Origin: Heterotrichella gracilis | Taxonomy: Eukaryota; Sar; Xanthophyceae; Tribonematales; Xanthonemataceae | Assembly: GCA_032358255.1 (NCBI GenBank) | Contig: JAULBX010014648.1 | Location: 31,165 to 95,164 of the forward strand | Length of the DNA: 64,000 nucleotides | Reading direction: 5' to 3' | In this document: one piece after another, positions 38,101 to 49,709 of the stretch | How positions within the stretch are numbered: the first letter of the stretch is position 1 | How the letters are laid out: each line of letters starts with the position of its first letter | Made by a program: the position numbers and the translations under genes | Notes under the pieces: generated by a model | The model's database searches: none | The model's input: the letters and a program-made list of their open reading frames with translations, nothing else | Told to the model about the DNA's origin: nothing

Positions 38101-41100
38101 TGCGCAACCTAGCTGCCAAGCTCAAGACAGTGTGCCAAGCTGCAGCGCTGAGATTGGAGGCAACAGTCACCCAGGGCAATGCTGCACCGCCAGAAGGTGA
38201 GCAATAAGGCGTACTCACAAGCGGTCACCCAGGGGCACTACTATATTCCTCTCCTATATTCTGTGGATAGTGCACACAACAAAGGGCATACGCAACTGTG
38301 TCACACACACACGGTCTTCACCTGGCTATAACAATGCTCCACTGGTCTGTGTACATGCAGCAGGGGCTGGTGGCCTGGCTGAGAGTAACAAGGAATGGAA
38401 TGACCTGACCAGTCAAATGCAAGCAAGCATTGACCAGCAGCCAGAGCTGCTGAAAGGTGGAGAGCTGCGGGACTACCAGATGAAGGTAATGGTGCACTGC
38501 GGTTGCTAGCATGCTGTACCCAATGAGCTTCAGGTACACTGACATGCATGCCCAGGTAAGGTGCATCCACCAACTGTGGCCACAAGCTATGCAAAGCTAT
38601 GCCTCACTGGATTGGGCATTGCCGTGACACAAGCCAATATGCGCAGGGTTTGCGCTGGATGGTCTGGTTATATGGAAATGGGCTGAATGGAATCCTGGCA
38701 GATGAGATGGGGCTTGGGAAGACAATCCAGGTACCTCCAATGCTTTCCAGTTGCCAAGTCATTGACTTGCATGGTCACACCATCCTTGCAATCTTGATGA
38801 TGTGTCACAAAGCCTTGGCAAGTGGCTGCAGGCCTGTTACCTGGTCCAGAAACCCTAAATGACTAACCCCTAAACCCTAACGCAGGTCATTGCCCTGGTG
38901 TCGTACCTGGTAGAAGTACGGAATGTTGACCGGCCATTCCTGATCATCGTCCCCTCTTCGGTGATCGCAAATTGGGAGAGGGAGGTGGCGCAGTGGGCCC
39001 CAGAGCTGGAAATGGTTGCCTACAAGGGCAATGCCGACACAAGAACCAGCATATTTGAGACAAAAGTACGGGCTGGTGTCTGGGGTGCATATTTTCACTG
39101 ATTGCAACACTAGCAACAAAAAACCAAGGGTTTGATGAATTGCAGTGTCCAATTTATCCGCCAATGTTGCTGATGTCTTTGCGGTTGTTGCAGATTGCGA
39201 GAAAGGCGCCCAATATAATTCTGACGAGTTACGAATTGCTGATGGGCAAGAATGACCGGCCTCGCCTGGCTCGCCTGCAGTATGCATACATCATTGTCGA
39301 CGAGGGCCACCGCCTCAAGAACTCAGGATGCAAACTCAACAATGAGCTGAAGTTGTACAGTGCTGGCAATAGATTGCTGCTGACAGGTGAGCAGAAAAAG
39401 ACTTCTACCTTTCCAGTTCATTAGGCCCAATTTTGCAGCTGATGCTACAATTACCTAGGGTCAGTGCGTAACTGGTTGCAATATCTATTGATAATGATGC
39501 GATGCATATCTATGATTTGCAGGAACCCCATTGCAGAACAACATGAAGGAATTGTGGTCACTGCTCAATTTCCTCATGCCAACTCTGTTCACATCAGCAG
39601 AAGATTTCCAGGACTGGTGAGTACTGCTTGAAATTGACCTGATCTACTGGCAATATTAATTTAATCTGACAAATAATGTAACGTTGGCAGCTGCCACAAT
39701 TTATATATGATAGCACCGTATCTTACGACATTGTGCGCTTTCAAAGTATATGCACTGCAATTTGTTTTTTTGTATTTGGTAGGTTTGGCCAAGATGGCAC
39801 CAATTCCAATGGAGAAGCTGGCCTAGATGAGGAATCAGCCCTGCTAGTGACCAGCCGCCTGCACACCGTCCTTCGGCCATTTATGCTCAGGAGGCTGAAG
39901 GAGAGTGTGGCGTCTGAACTACCCCAGAAGGTGCGTGCAGCTGTGCGGCAAAGGGCCAAGAAAGGAAACCAGAGGGGGAACAGTAGCCTGCAGTTGCAAC
40001 GCCGCCTGTTTGACAGATCAATCCCCTCCCTGCTGATGCACTCCTTCTTGCCACAACATTTCATTATGGTAATTATAGTATAATGCTTACCCCAGTCACC
40101 ATGGCTGACAGTATTGCGCAACCCCTAGGTGGAGCACCTCATTCCATGCCAGCCATCAGCATACCAGCTGGCCCTGACCAAGCTGATTGAGCACGAGCTG
40201 AGGGGCAATGGCCAGAAGGGCAGCGCTGAGGGTTCCAGCAGGGTGCTCAAGGGGATCAACAATACTGTCATGGAGCTGCGCAACATAGCAAACCACCCGA
40301 TGATCAGGTCAGACTGGCAGCATTGCTGATGCCAACTGTTGCCCAGTATCTTTTAATTATGCCTGATGCATCAAGAAGCTGTATACTTTGCAGCAAATTC
40401 AGAGCACAGGCAGTTTGCTCAATGTGTTGAAGTATTACGATTGCGTTGCAGTCGCTTGCATCCTGAGCACGGTGAGATGAGCCTGCCAAAGCACCACCTA
40501 CCAGCCACGCTGCGACTGTGTGGCAAGATGCAGGTCCTCGACCGCATTCTGACTGCACTGCATGCCACTGGACACAAGGCAAGTTGATTAAACTTAGTCT
40601 GCTGTGCTAATTGGTTGAATACATTGTTGGTCAGTACTTGTATGCGTGGCCAGATACAAGGGTAAAACATAATGTGCTAATTTGTTGATTGCATTCAGAG
40701 TATGGCAATACTTGTATGCGTCGCCACATAAGTGGTTAAACCATTCTGTGCTGCTCTGCCACATCAGGTGCTGTTGTTCTGCACCATGACGCGTGCTCTG
40801 GATGTCATTGAGGAGTACTTGGAATGGCGCGGGTTCAGTTCGCTGAGACTAGATGGCTCCACTGCCAGTGCAGAGCGGGGAGAGCTGGTGGAAAGGTTCA
40901 ACGATCCAGGTATGGTGTTGTGGAAGCTGTGGAGTGAAGCGAGCAGCTGATCAACTTTATAAAGATATATCTTTACCTTTTCTATACAATACATTTTTTC
41001 AGATCTCTCAACCTCATTGGCATGTGTTGATGTGGGCTTCCCTGGCAACAGACACTACGCTCTTACTCTGTTTATAATCACTGCAGAGGGCGGTGCTTTC

Positions 41101-44100
41101 ATTTTCCTCCTCAGCCTGCGAGCTGGTGGGGTGGGGCTGAACCTTCAGGCGGCTGACACAGTGATCATGTTTGACACCGACTGGAACCCCCAGATTGACC
41201 TCCAGGCCCAAGCTCGTGAGTTTTCTGTATTTTGGTTTTAGTGCCTACAAGGAAAGCCATCAGTTGCATGCACAAAATACAAAATAAATATTTGTTTTGC
41301 AGGTGCTCACAGGCTGGGACAGAAACGAGAGGTAAGAGATTTTCTGACTTGGCTTCTGCCATGCTGTGTGATAGCATGTGCCCTTGCGCAGTTCTGTCTG
41401 CGGCATGACTGATTGATCTCCACTGGCATTAATAACTAGTTTGATGTAGAATTAGTGTTGGCTGCACAATGCATATGGACTCTGTGTGTGATTTTATTTG
41501 TGATTCAGGTCCTTGTTCTTCGGCTCCAAACAGTTGGAAGCATTGAGGAACACATTTACCGGGTGGCTCAGGACAAGCGCAAGCTGGCTGATACCACCAT
41601 CACAGGTGCATAGTTGAAACTCAGTGCTGATTCAGAAACAGCTTTGCCATGGAGCCACAATACAGGAAGAATTGCAGTTTTTGACCTGCCATGCTAATGC
41701 CAACAGCGTATGTGCAGGGGGTTTCTTTGATGGCAAAACCAGTGCGGATGAGAGAAGGACGTTCCTGCTTGACATCATCCGCTCAGGTTCAAACATGCAA
41801 GAAGCTGCAGAGTCAATCAGCAGTGAACAGGCAAGACACAACAGGCTTGACTCCTTTGTTTGCTGCTTGATTGTAAAACATCAATCACGTTTGATCAAAC
41901 CTCGTTACTTGGCATTGTCATCTGCTCACTGATGGGATAAATGTTTCTGCAGCTCCACCGACTTTTAGCAAGGGGGGAGCATGAGCTGACTGTATTTCAA
42001 AAGGAGGTAGGGACATTGCACATGGTTTCTAGGTTTGACTTCAGCAGTTGGAAGCGTACATGTGCAGTGCCTGTAGTGCCACCCGCAAAGCACCAGTGTT
42101 GCTGTGATTGTTTACTGGCAAATGACCATGGCTCTGTCATAACAGAGTGCAGGAGAATCTGGCCGGATGGCCAGCCATGATGACATTGCCCCCCTGTTAG
42201 AGGAGGTCAACGCTGCACTCCTGGTGAAGCAAGATGATGAGGGCAAGGAGTATGGAAGGGGCAAACGCCGTGCCTTGGAAGCTGGAGCTGCTGCGCCAAA
42301 TGCGGAAATCCAACGCAAAAGGTAGAGATGGCTAGGGCTGCTTTATAACATCACTGACATCCCATTGGCATTGGAGACATAGCAGCACATGCACGCGTGC
42401 AGTAGTTTGATCCCCCTTTGTTTGCTGTGGCCAATGCTTACGAAACCATGGCCACGCAGGAGAAATACCACAGAGAAGGATGTCAAGACTGGCATGCCTC
42501 GCAAGGCAAAGACCAAGGCTGTTGCGGACGATGACAAAGAGCAGCAGCAGCCAGCATGCGCTGAGCAGCAACCCTGTGTGCCAGCAGCCAACTCTACACC
42601 TGATGATCATCCAGACCATGAGTTGCTGGCGCATGTGGGTGCGTGCACAGATGTGCCCACACAATTGCCTCTGGGTGTGGCAATTGCCACCATCGAGCCT
42701 GACCCCACGGCAGCAGCTGATACTAGCAGCTTTGACAGCCCTGAGCCGGGCCGCCAGATCCTGCCAGCGTTCCAGCCGGGGAGCGTACCACCAGCCACAC
42801 CCAAGGTGTCTGCAGGCACAGGTATGCTCAGACAGCAATCCAGTACTGAATATGCATGTCAGATTGGCAGCTAGCAGCTGCTGCATATCACTGACAGTAT
42901 GTCTGGTTGTAACTGGTTTGGTCAATGACATTGTATGCATGAAATTACAATGACATTTTGCAGTGCATACCATACTGTTGTTATAAGGGTACCTCCTTTT
43001 GCTGTGTTTAAGGTGTTATTGGGTTGCGCAACTCAGGATCAACAAACTCCGTCCAAATCCTTTCTTTCTCCTGCCCCTGATCAGCACCTACTTTTTTTGC
43101 AGCTTTCCAGCCACTGGTGTGCAGCCTGGCCCCTTCCAGTGAGCCAAATCCTTTGCAGCATGCTGTCAATAGCATTATATTGCCTCAGGTTCAGATCAGC
43201 CCAATTCTGCAGCTCACCCCTGCCGGGGTGGAAGCCATCATTGATTCCTGCATGCAACTGACCATCCGGGGGCTCACGCATTCGCTCCCAGCTAGCCCTG
43301 GCACAGTCGCCGAACCAGACGCACAGGGTCCTGCGCAACAGCTTCCAGAGCCTGTCAGCAGCTATGACACCCTCAGCGGTGATGTGGTGGACCCCCAGGC
43401 AATCCCTGAGACTGACAGCGTGGTGCAGCAGCAAGACCGGCTCTGCCTTGATGCTGTGTATTGCACGGGAGCTCATGGCCAGCTGCAGCCCGACCACCTG
43501 ATCCAACTCACTTTTGAGGCTGTGCCCAGTCAGAATGTGTTGCCGGAAGATCAGCTGCCGGTAAATGATGCTTCCCCACATCAAGGCGAGGAGACGGTAC
43601 ACACAGTGGGTTTTGAACGGCTGCAGCGTGCGCATCCCATTCTCCCTGTGGAACAGCATCAATCCAGGCTTGATGCGGTGATGAATAGCCTGGATCACGT
43701 GGAGGATGAACAGCCTAGCCCTGCTTGTGGTACATCTGCTGTCAACAGTGTAGGGGATGCTGACATACAGGAATCGTACCTTGATGCAGTGGTAGTGGGG
43801 AACCAGCCATCCAGCGAGGCTGACGGCACCAATTCACAGCCTGGCAGCCAACTCGGTACAGATCTCCCCCGAGCTCAGTCAGGTCTGGAAACAGCTGTGG
43901 ACACAGCCAAACAACAAATCATTGCAGCGCCAGAGTGCGATATAGCCAACCTCGGATGTACCGCCCAGGGTGTTGACTGCCCACCAGCAGGATGCTGTGT
44001 GAGCAACACACTGTGGCTCTCGGGCTCGGAGCAAACACTGGGGCTCTCAGGCGCTGGGCCAGGGCTTGAAGCACTGCCCACTGAACCAATCATGCCATCA

Positions 44101-47100
44101 GCCTCACCCCAGGCAATCACTTGTCCTGAGGTGCTGTCCATGGAGCAGGAAATTGCAGCATCAGCTGCCCCTGAAGCAGCCTGTGCGCCCAGCCCTGCCA
44201 GATCTGCCGAGCCCTGCAGCATGCCAGCTCATGCAGTGGACGCGCCTTGCAGTGCAGCAGTAAGCGTATGCACCATCGACCCGGTCCTGCAGCCGGATGC
44301 CAGCGCACTGGATCAGGATTTGCTGCAACCAGCTGATGCGCTTCAAGCAGGTTCAGGCCAGCACCCCGGTCAAACTGAACCCCAATGCCAATCTGGTCAG
44401 CCTATCGAGGTTGCACCACTGGGACAGCCTATGGATGGGAATGGCAGCCACTCACTCGCAGTGGATGGGCAGGTATGTGGGCATGGCACAAAGGGTGCTG
44501 GAGGATGAGCATACCTTTAATAAGTATCTGTGGCTAGCCATCTGGTAATCGTATCACGTTTTCAATCATCCTCCCTAATGGCTGCAAGCTGATAACTGTT
44601 CCATACCTGCGCTTTGGTAAGGGAATTTTGGGATGTGTGCATGTCCATGACATGGACCTTATCTTGCCAAGACTAAGGGTATGCTTATGTGCACTCTGCA
44701 GGGTGCTGGGCAGCCGACTGTGAGCATCAAGCTGGGGTCACAGGCCCGCAAGCGGGTGGGCATCAAACGAGCTGACGCGCGGCTACTAGGCCTGCTGCAC
44801 CCCACTCTGATGCTTGACTCAGGAACCGCGCATGAGCCCATCACTCTGCGCAACGTGGACAGCAACTGCGGTGCGCAAGTGACCTTCTACTGCAATGGGT
44901 TGCATGGGACATTCAGGCTCACCACAGGTTGGCCGGAGTTTATCAAGGAGATGCAGATTGAGGATGGCGACATTGTGGTTTTCTGGCCAATCTGCGGTGA
45001 AGTGCTGCAGCGCACCCTGCCATTCCGGTATGTATGTGCTCGGACTTTATATAAATTGAATTGAATTTTCGAAAATGCTTGTCAGATTATGGGTGTACGG
45101 TGACATTGTGAAGGTTAGCTCTGCAGCTAATCAAGACTGTATATCATGTGTCAGTATGTGTGCATTTGTCAACATGCAACTGGAATCCATGAAAAGGACT
45201 TAGTTGTAGGAACAACCTGTACGCCACTACATTCATGACAACAGGTTGGGGTACAGAGCCTGCAGCAAGCGATTTTGCCTTGCTGGTGCAGGGTTCTGAG
45301 GGGTGAGCACCTGAACATGGACCACCTGCTGGCTGTTCTTGAGCTAGACGTGCAGAGCATGGAGGCTACGGGGCACCCCCTGCCGGAAACCAATGGGCTG
45401 GACATCATTGCAGCCTGCATTGATGGTGGCAACCAGCCACCTGCAAGCCCGGTGGCAGCGGCTGCAGCGGCGTTGCAGGACAATCCTGTGATGCAAGGGG
45501 CGCACCAGCCAGCAGCAGCTTGCGCCTCTGCATCAGCCATCACCAAGCAGTGCAAGACTGGCCGGTTCCGCATGTCATTCACGTAAGTCACCTTGGTTAA
45601 TAACCAATGGTTATACATGGAAGAGCACCATAGCCAGCAGCATCTTGGATTACCATGCAGTGTGAAGCATTGGTGTATATACTCGTCATATGGTACAGGG
45701 GCCAAGGTTGAACTGGCATGTCTCCTGGCAATGATGGTTGTGGTTTATGTAGGCGGCCTGAGTCACAGCAGCTGGGGCTGGTGCAGCCAGGCAGTAAGGA
45801 GAGCACCAGCTCGCTGCTCCAGCTCACAGAGCTGACATCAGGGGTAACAAAGGTACCTTTGTATGCACAGGTGGCATGGTAGCCTATATGTTGTTGATGG
45901 CGCAACATTCACACTGCAGCATGTTCTTTGCCAAATATATGGAGCTGATCACTGGTTGTTGGTACATTATATTGCATTATAATGTGATGTTTGTGCAATG
46001 GTGTTTTGGCAAAAGAGTGGAAGCATTCTGTTTTGCAGGAGGTGGTATTCGTCGCAGACCGCCACCACGGGCACAGGCTGGCATCTGGGTGGGGGGCGTT
46101 TGTGAAAGCCTGTGGCATTGCTGGAGGCAGCATTCTGGAGTTCTTCCCAGTAGAACAGGGAAATGCGGCACCCGTGCCTGAGGAGGGTAGTGTGATCTTG
46201 AACTGCCGGTGAGTAGCATCCCTGTGGTTCTGTCCTGGTGCCTGTCATGCCTGGCTGGACAGCTGAACAGCACCATTGTGAGAAATGATCACGCACCAAC
46301 AATTTACTGTTATTTCTACACCGCAGGGTCGTCAATGGGAAGCGGTCTAAAGGTGGGGGAGTTCCTGGGGATTTCAACCAGCCTGAGGTTCTTGGGAACC
46401 AACCTGAGGATCCTGGGGACCAGCTTGAGGATCCTGGGGACCAGCCTGAGGATCCTGGGGAGCCCAGCCAGCCTGAGAATACACCACCACCCGAGCTGGT
46501 CCAGCCAACCCCATTAGGTGGATCTGCGGTGGATGCAGGCTTCAGCCAAGAAGCGGCTGTTGATCAGCATGGGCAGCCGTCACAGCCTGTAACGTTGCTG
46601 CCACAGCACCCAGGTACCACAACGGGTCCTGAAACGTTGCTATGCAGCTGCGCACCCCTTCAGATGGAAAATGCATGGGTTTGTCTGACACATGCAGATA
46701 CAATGGCACGCTTTAGGTCTAAACTTGGCTATCATGATGACATATTTTACATACATGAGTACAAGGACAGCTAACAGTGCATTTTGCTGCAGGGCCGCTG
46801 TCCTTCCTCGCACCAGAATCGGATGCCACCTTCTCGCCTATGGCCAGCATCGTGTACGGCAAGGCCCATGAGGGGCGCGCCTCCCTGCGCCGCGCTGATG
46901 CAGTGGCCCTGCTGCTGGTGTCCCACAAGCCCACCAACGTGAAGAAGGCTGCCAAGTACTCAGAGGACATCCTGCTGGAGGAGGCTCAGCTGGGGGTCAG
47001 CAAGGTGGGAGTAATATTTTTTATTTTTTGTACTGGCAGCAAGCGGTTTGCTGAGATGCCATGCAGATGTGTAGTGCCAGCCTGGCACCTGGCACTGCCA

Positions 47101-48811
47101 GGTGGAGTTGGGCTTTGAACTTCACTGCTGGGTTTGCATGTGGGTCAGCAGTGCGCTGTGACATTGCCGTGGTTAATTTACATATGCTGCGCTGGGTCCT
47201 TTGTCATCCTGCACAGTGCACATTGTAAAAAGCCCATATTTTGATGTGATTGGATGAACCAAGCCCAAGTGACAGTAAAATTCGTGTTGAATTGCGCAGA
47301 TTGGTAGCTTGTACGTGGACGCATCCCATGGCAACTACCGCCTGTTTACATGCTGGAATGACTTCATAGAGGAGTGTGGTGTAGCCCACGGGGACGTCAT
47401 TGAGTTCGGCAAATGCAGGGAGGTGACCAACAATGGTCAGCAGATGAAGCACCTACCTGTCAGGTATGCCTGGGCATTGTCTGTTGCTCGCAATAAATGT
47501 GAACTGTGCTGTTGTATATGCTGATTACTAAATTGCCAAGTATCTGATGATATTTCAATTTGAGACTGATCTCAGAGGCTGGTGATGGCAGCATGTTGCA
47601 GACAATCTTTCATTGCACTACACATCCCACTAGCTACGGCATGTTGTTCATCCACACTAATTGCGCCAACCAATGTTATCTGGCTACGATTGGTCATATG
47701 CCATAGTAACATTTTCTGCTGTCTCCAGTATGCGAGACTTATTTTCTCACTCTATTTGTCATGACATTGTGGACTTAGTGTTATGTGTGCCCTTCAGGGG
47801 CGCACAAGGCAATAAGCCGATGACGGCTGGGAATGCCTTTTGTTTGTTTGTTTGTTTGTAACAGACATGATTACGTCGGGTGGCTTCTTATTGCAGGGTG
47901 GTCAAGCAGGGCGCTGCAGCAGTCACCCCCAAGCCTGCTTCTGCGCCCAAACCGTCAGGTGTCAGCAAGTCAACCCCTGTGCCCAAGAGGAAGCAGCCTG
48001 ATGGTGCTCGTGACAGCCTGCAGAACCCACGCAAAGCACAAAAAACAGCAGCAGCTGACAAGCATGAATCCCCAGTGCCCAAGGCTGCGCTATCCAACAC
48101 CAGGCCAGTAGCCCGAAACAGCATCAATGGCCCAGTGCTGGGGCAAGCCAACCACACCCTGGCGCTGGACAGCCATGCCTCACCTCCAGCGCATGAGGAG
48201 GCAGCACCTGTGCTCCCAACCCCTGGCCCAGCCCAGCCGAGTGCAGCCCTGCCAACTCCCCGCACAGCATGCCTTGTGTCTGCTGAGAAGGCGTACACTC
48301 CCCAGGGGATGGTGGTGCCCATTGTGCTGGTGGACGAGCTCAACTTCTGGCCCAAGGTGGGTGGATGCAGGCACAGCCGTGCAGAGGGTTGGTAGTACCT
48401 CCCTTGTGGCGGGGCAGCTGACTTATCACCTGCACCTTACAGCCGTTCAATGTGTTGCTGCATTGCGCCACAGCGTACACCCACCTGCCGGTGGGTGCAC
48501 ATGCTCTCATGCAGTATTGCACTGTGCAGCAGCTGAGCAGAACTTGGCTTTCCAATTTACTGTGCATGTCCTTGTTCATGCAGGGCTTGTCTTCATCCCA
48601 GCAGCCGGCGGCCACCCTCCCCTCCCCTGCCCAGCCCCGCCAGCTTCCGCAGCCGCCATGCGAAGCCCTGTTGTCTCAGGGTGTGGTCCTGCCTGCCCCT
48701 GGCAGTGGCACCTCCACGCTTGAGCTGGTGCCTGTGTGCAGCGGTGAGCAGGCGGAGCAGGCGCTGCGCAACTGGCCATTGAACAAGAAGCAGCGCACGG
48801 AGCAGGCATGA
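35197..48811 (+). CDS. SYD-type SNF2 chromatin-remodelling ATPase fused to three B3-like domains (about 2,500 aa)
   Basis: Family role: ATP-driven nucleosome remodelling, as in SWI/SNF complexes. I can trace 37 exons; from 36063 to 48811 every junction agrees in phase. Residue numbers count from 35197. A long unrecognised N-terminus (about 1-490); a post-HSA-like helix, [18 protein letters not shown] (about 500); then the ATPase core: [11 protein letters not shown] (motif I, about 630), [23 protein letters not shown] (motif II), [45 protein letters not shown] and [18 protein letters not shown] and QAQARAHR, then [13 protein letters not shown], match Arabidopsis SYD better than BRM. After a 460-residue disordered acidic exon (43103-44472) come three B3-like domains: 44702-45027, about 45530-46208 and 46793-47463. 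The end is Pro/Ala-rich with a basic KNKKQR-like tail. Introns after 40578 and 41830 appear to be GC-AG. The first exons (35197-35939) are tentative. Confidence 0.85.
38849..38885. repeat. Telomere-like CCCTAAA repeats at a 3' splice site
   Basis: Three or more CCCTAAA-like units end one base before the CGCAG acceptor of the exon starting at 38886 in the SNF2 gene. The complement is TTTAGGG, the plant-type telomere repeat. The run forms the region where the pyrimidine tract is expected. Confidence 0.75.
44702..47463 (+). other. Three B3-like DNA-binding domains in the SNF2 gene
   Basis: Domain 1: [14 protein letters not shown], then [23 protein letters not shown] and IEDGDIVVF. Domain 2: GRFRMSF, then [25 protein letters not shown] and GGSILEFF. 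Domain 3: [15 protein letters not shown], then [26 protein letters not shown] and AHGDVIEF. Each pairs an early GR-x-x-x-hydrophobic strand with a G(or C)W-x-x-F segment and a GD/GS-hydrophobic-x-F strand, the layout of plant B3 domains. The three copies are diverged, so the triplication is old. Known B3 domains bind DNA, often RY or auxin-response elements; target is unknown here. Confidence 0.75.
46376..46459. repeat. Four 21-base coding repeats (QPEDPGD-type)
   Basis: Four tandem units of 21 bases within an exon between the second and third B3-like domains encode [21 protein letters not shown] and QPEDPGE. Multiples of three keep the frame; copy number is likely to vary between strains. 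Confidence 0.9.
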
Positions 48812-49709
48812 CGGGGCCACTGCAGTAATACTATCAGCCAACACAGATTAGAAGCTGCTGCCTGCAAGCCGCTTGAAATGACTTTTTAGGAGAAATTCTT
48901 GTGACAGTTTGTCCGCAAGTACTCGAGGCTGCCTTTTAGGGGTTACAGTGCTTCAAATAAGCTAGCAGTGGAACTTCCTTCAGGGCAGCGATGCGCAGAT
49001 AATATGCATCACTTAATGCGGCAATGTAGTGCAGTCATTGTACATGCATCATGCAAGCACAATGTTCAATAGATTAAATCAGTACTGTCGGGTGTCTGGC
49101 CGTGTTCATCACAATGCCATCTCTATCAGGCTCTCCCAATTATTAGTACGTATAAATAATAATATTATACCATATATGGTATTTGTGCACATGTACTGCG
49201 CCATTCTTGGTGCACTGTGCAGCGTACTGTGATGGCGCAGTTTCTTATAGTGTGCAATATTCAACAGGGAGTGTGCATGTTTCTCGGGGTGAAAATTTTG
49301 GCAAATGGATTTGGAAAGCCGACTGCAGCGGCTCCAGCAAGATCCTGTCACCATGATTGAAGATGTAACATATTATATAATGCGCCATTGGCAATCAATG
49401 TATGCCCACACACTTTGCATTGCCAATAGCAACCCCGCAGCCTGCAGCAGTTTAATCGATCGGAGGTTAACACACCAAACAGCTGGTGCAGGGTTTTCCT
49501 GGTTGCCCTACCCCTAGGGCGAGATCTCCCCGTTTCACACCCTGTGCCGCTCCCCCCCTTGTTTGCATGCATTGGCGAGAAACAAACCAGCCTACAAAAC
49601 ACTGGCGGTTGCAACCAGCTCGCCAGCTTGTTGTCTCGCTATTTACATCACCACTACAGTCTTGCAGCCGGCTTTGGCTTTCGTGCAAACCTACTCACAC
49701 TCCGTAGCA
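48812..49709. other. Intergenic region between the SNF2-B3 and Pro-Gln-tail genes
   Basis: Contains the 3' end of the SNF2-B3 gene and the upstream region of the next gene. A short palindrome, ACCATATATGGT, lies at about 49169-49180. Nothing else was recognised. Confidence 0.45.

Noticed and set aside
42332-42973. 213-codon minus-strand open frame
   Set aside because: It lies antisense to SNF2 exons 26-27 and their introns, shows no family resemblance, and crosses exon boundaries; a shadow frame.
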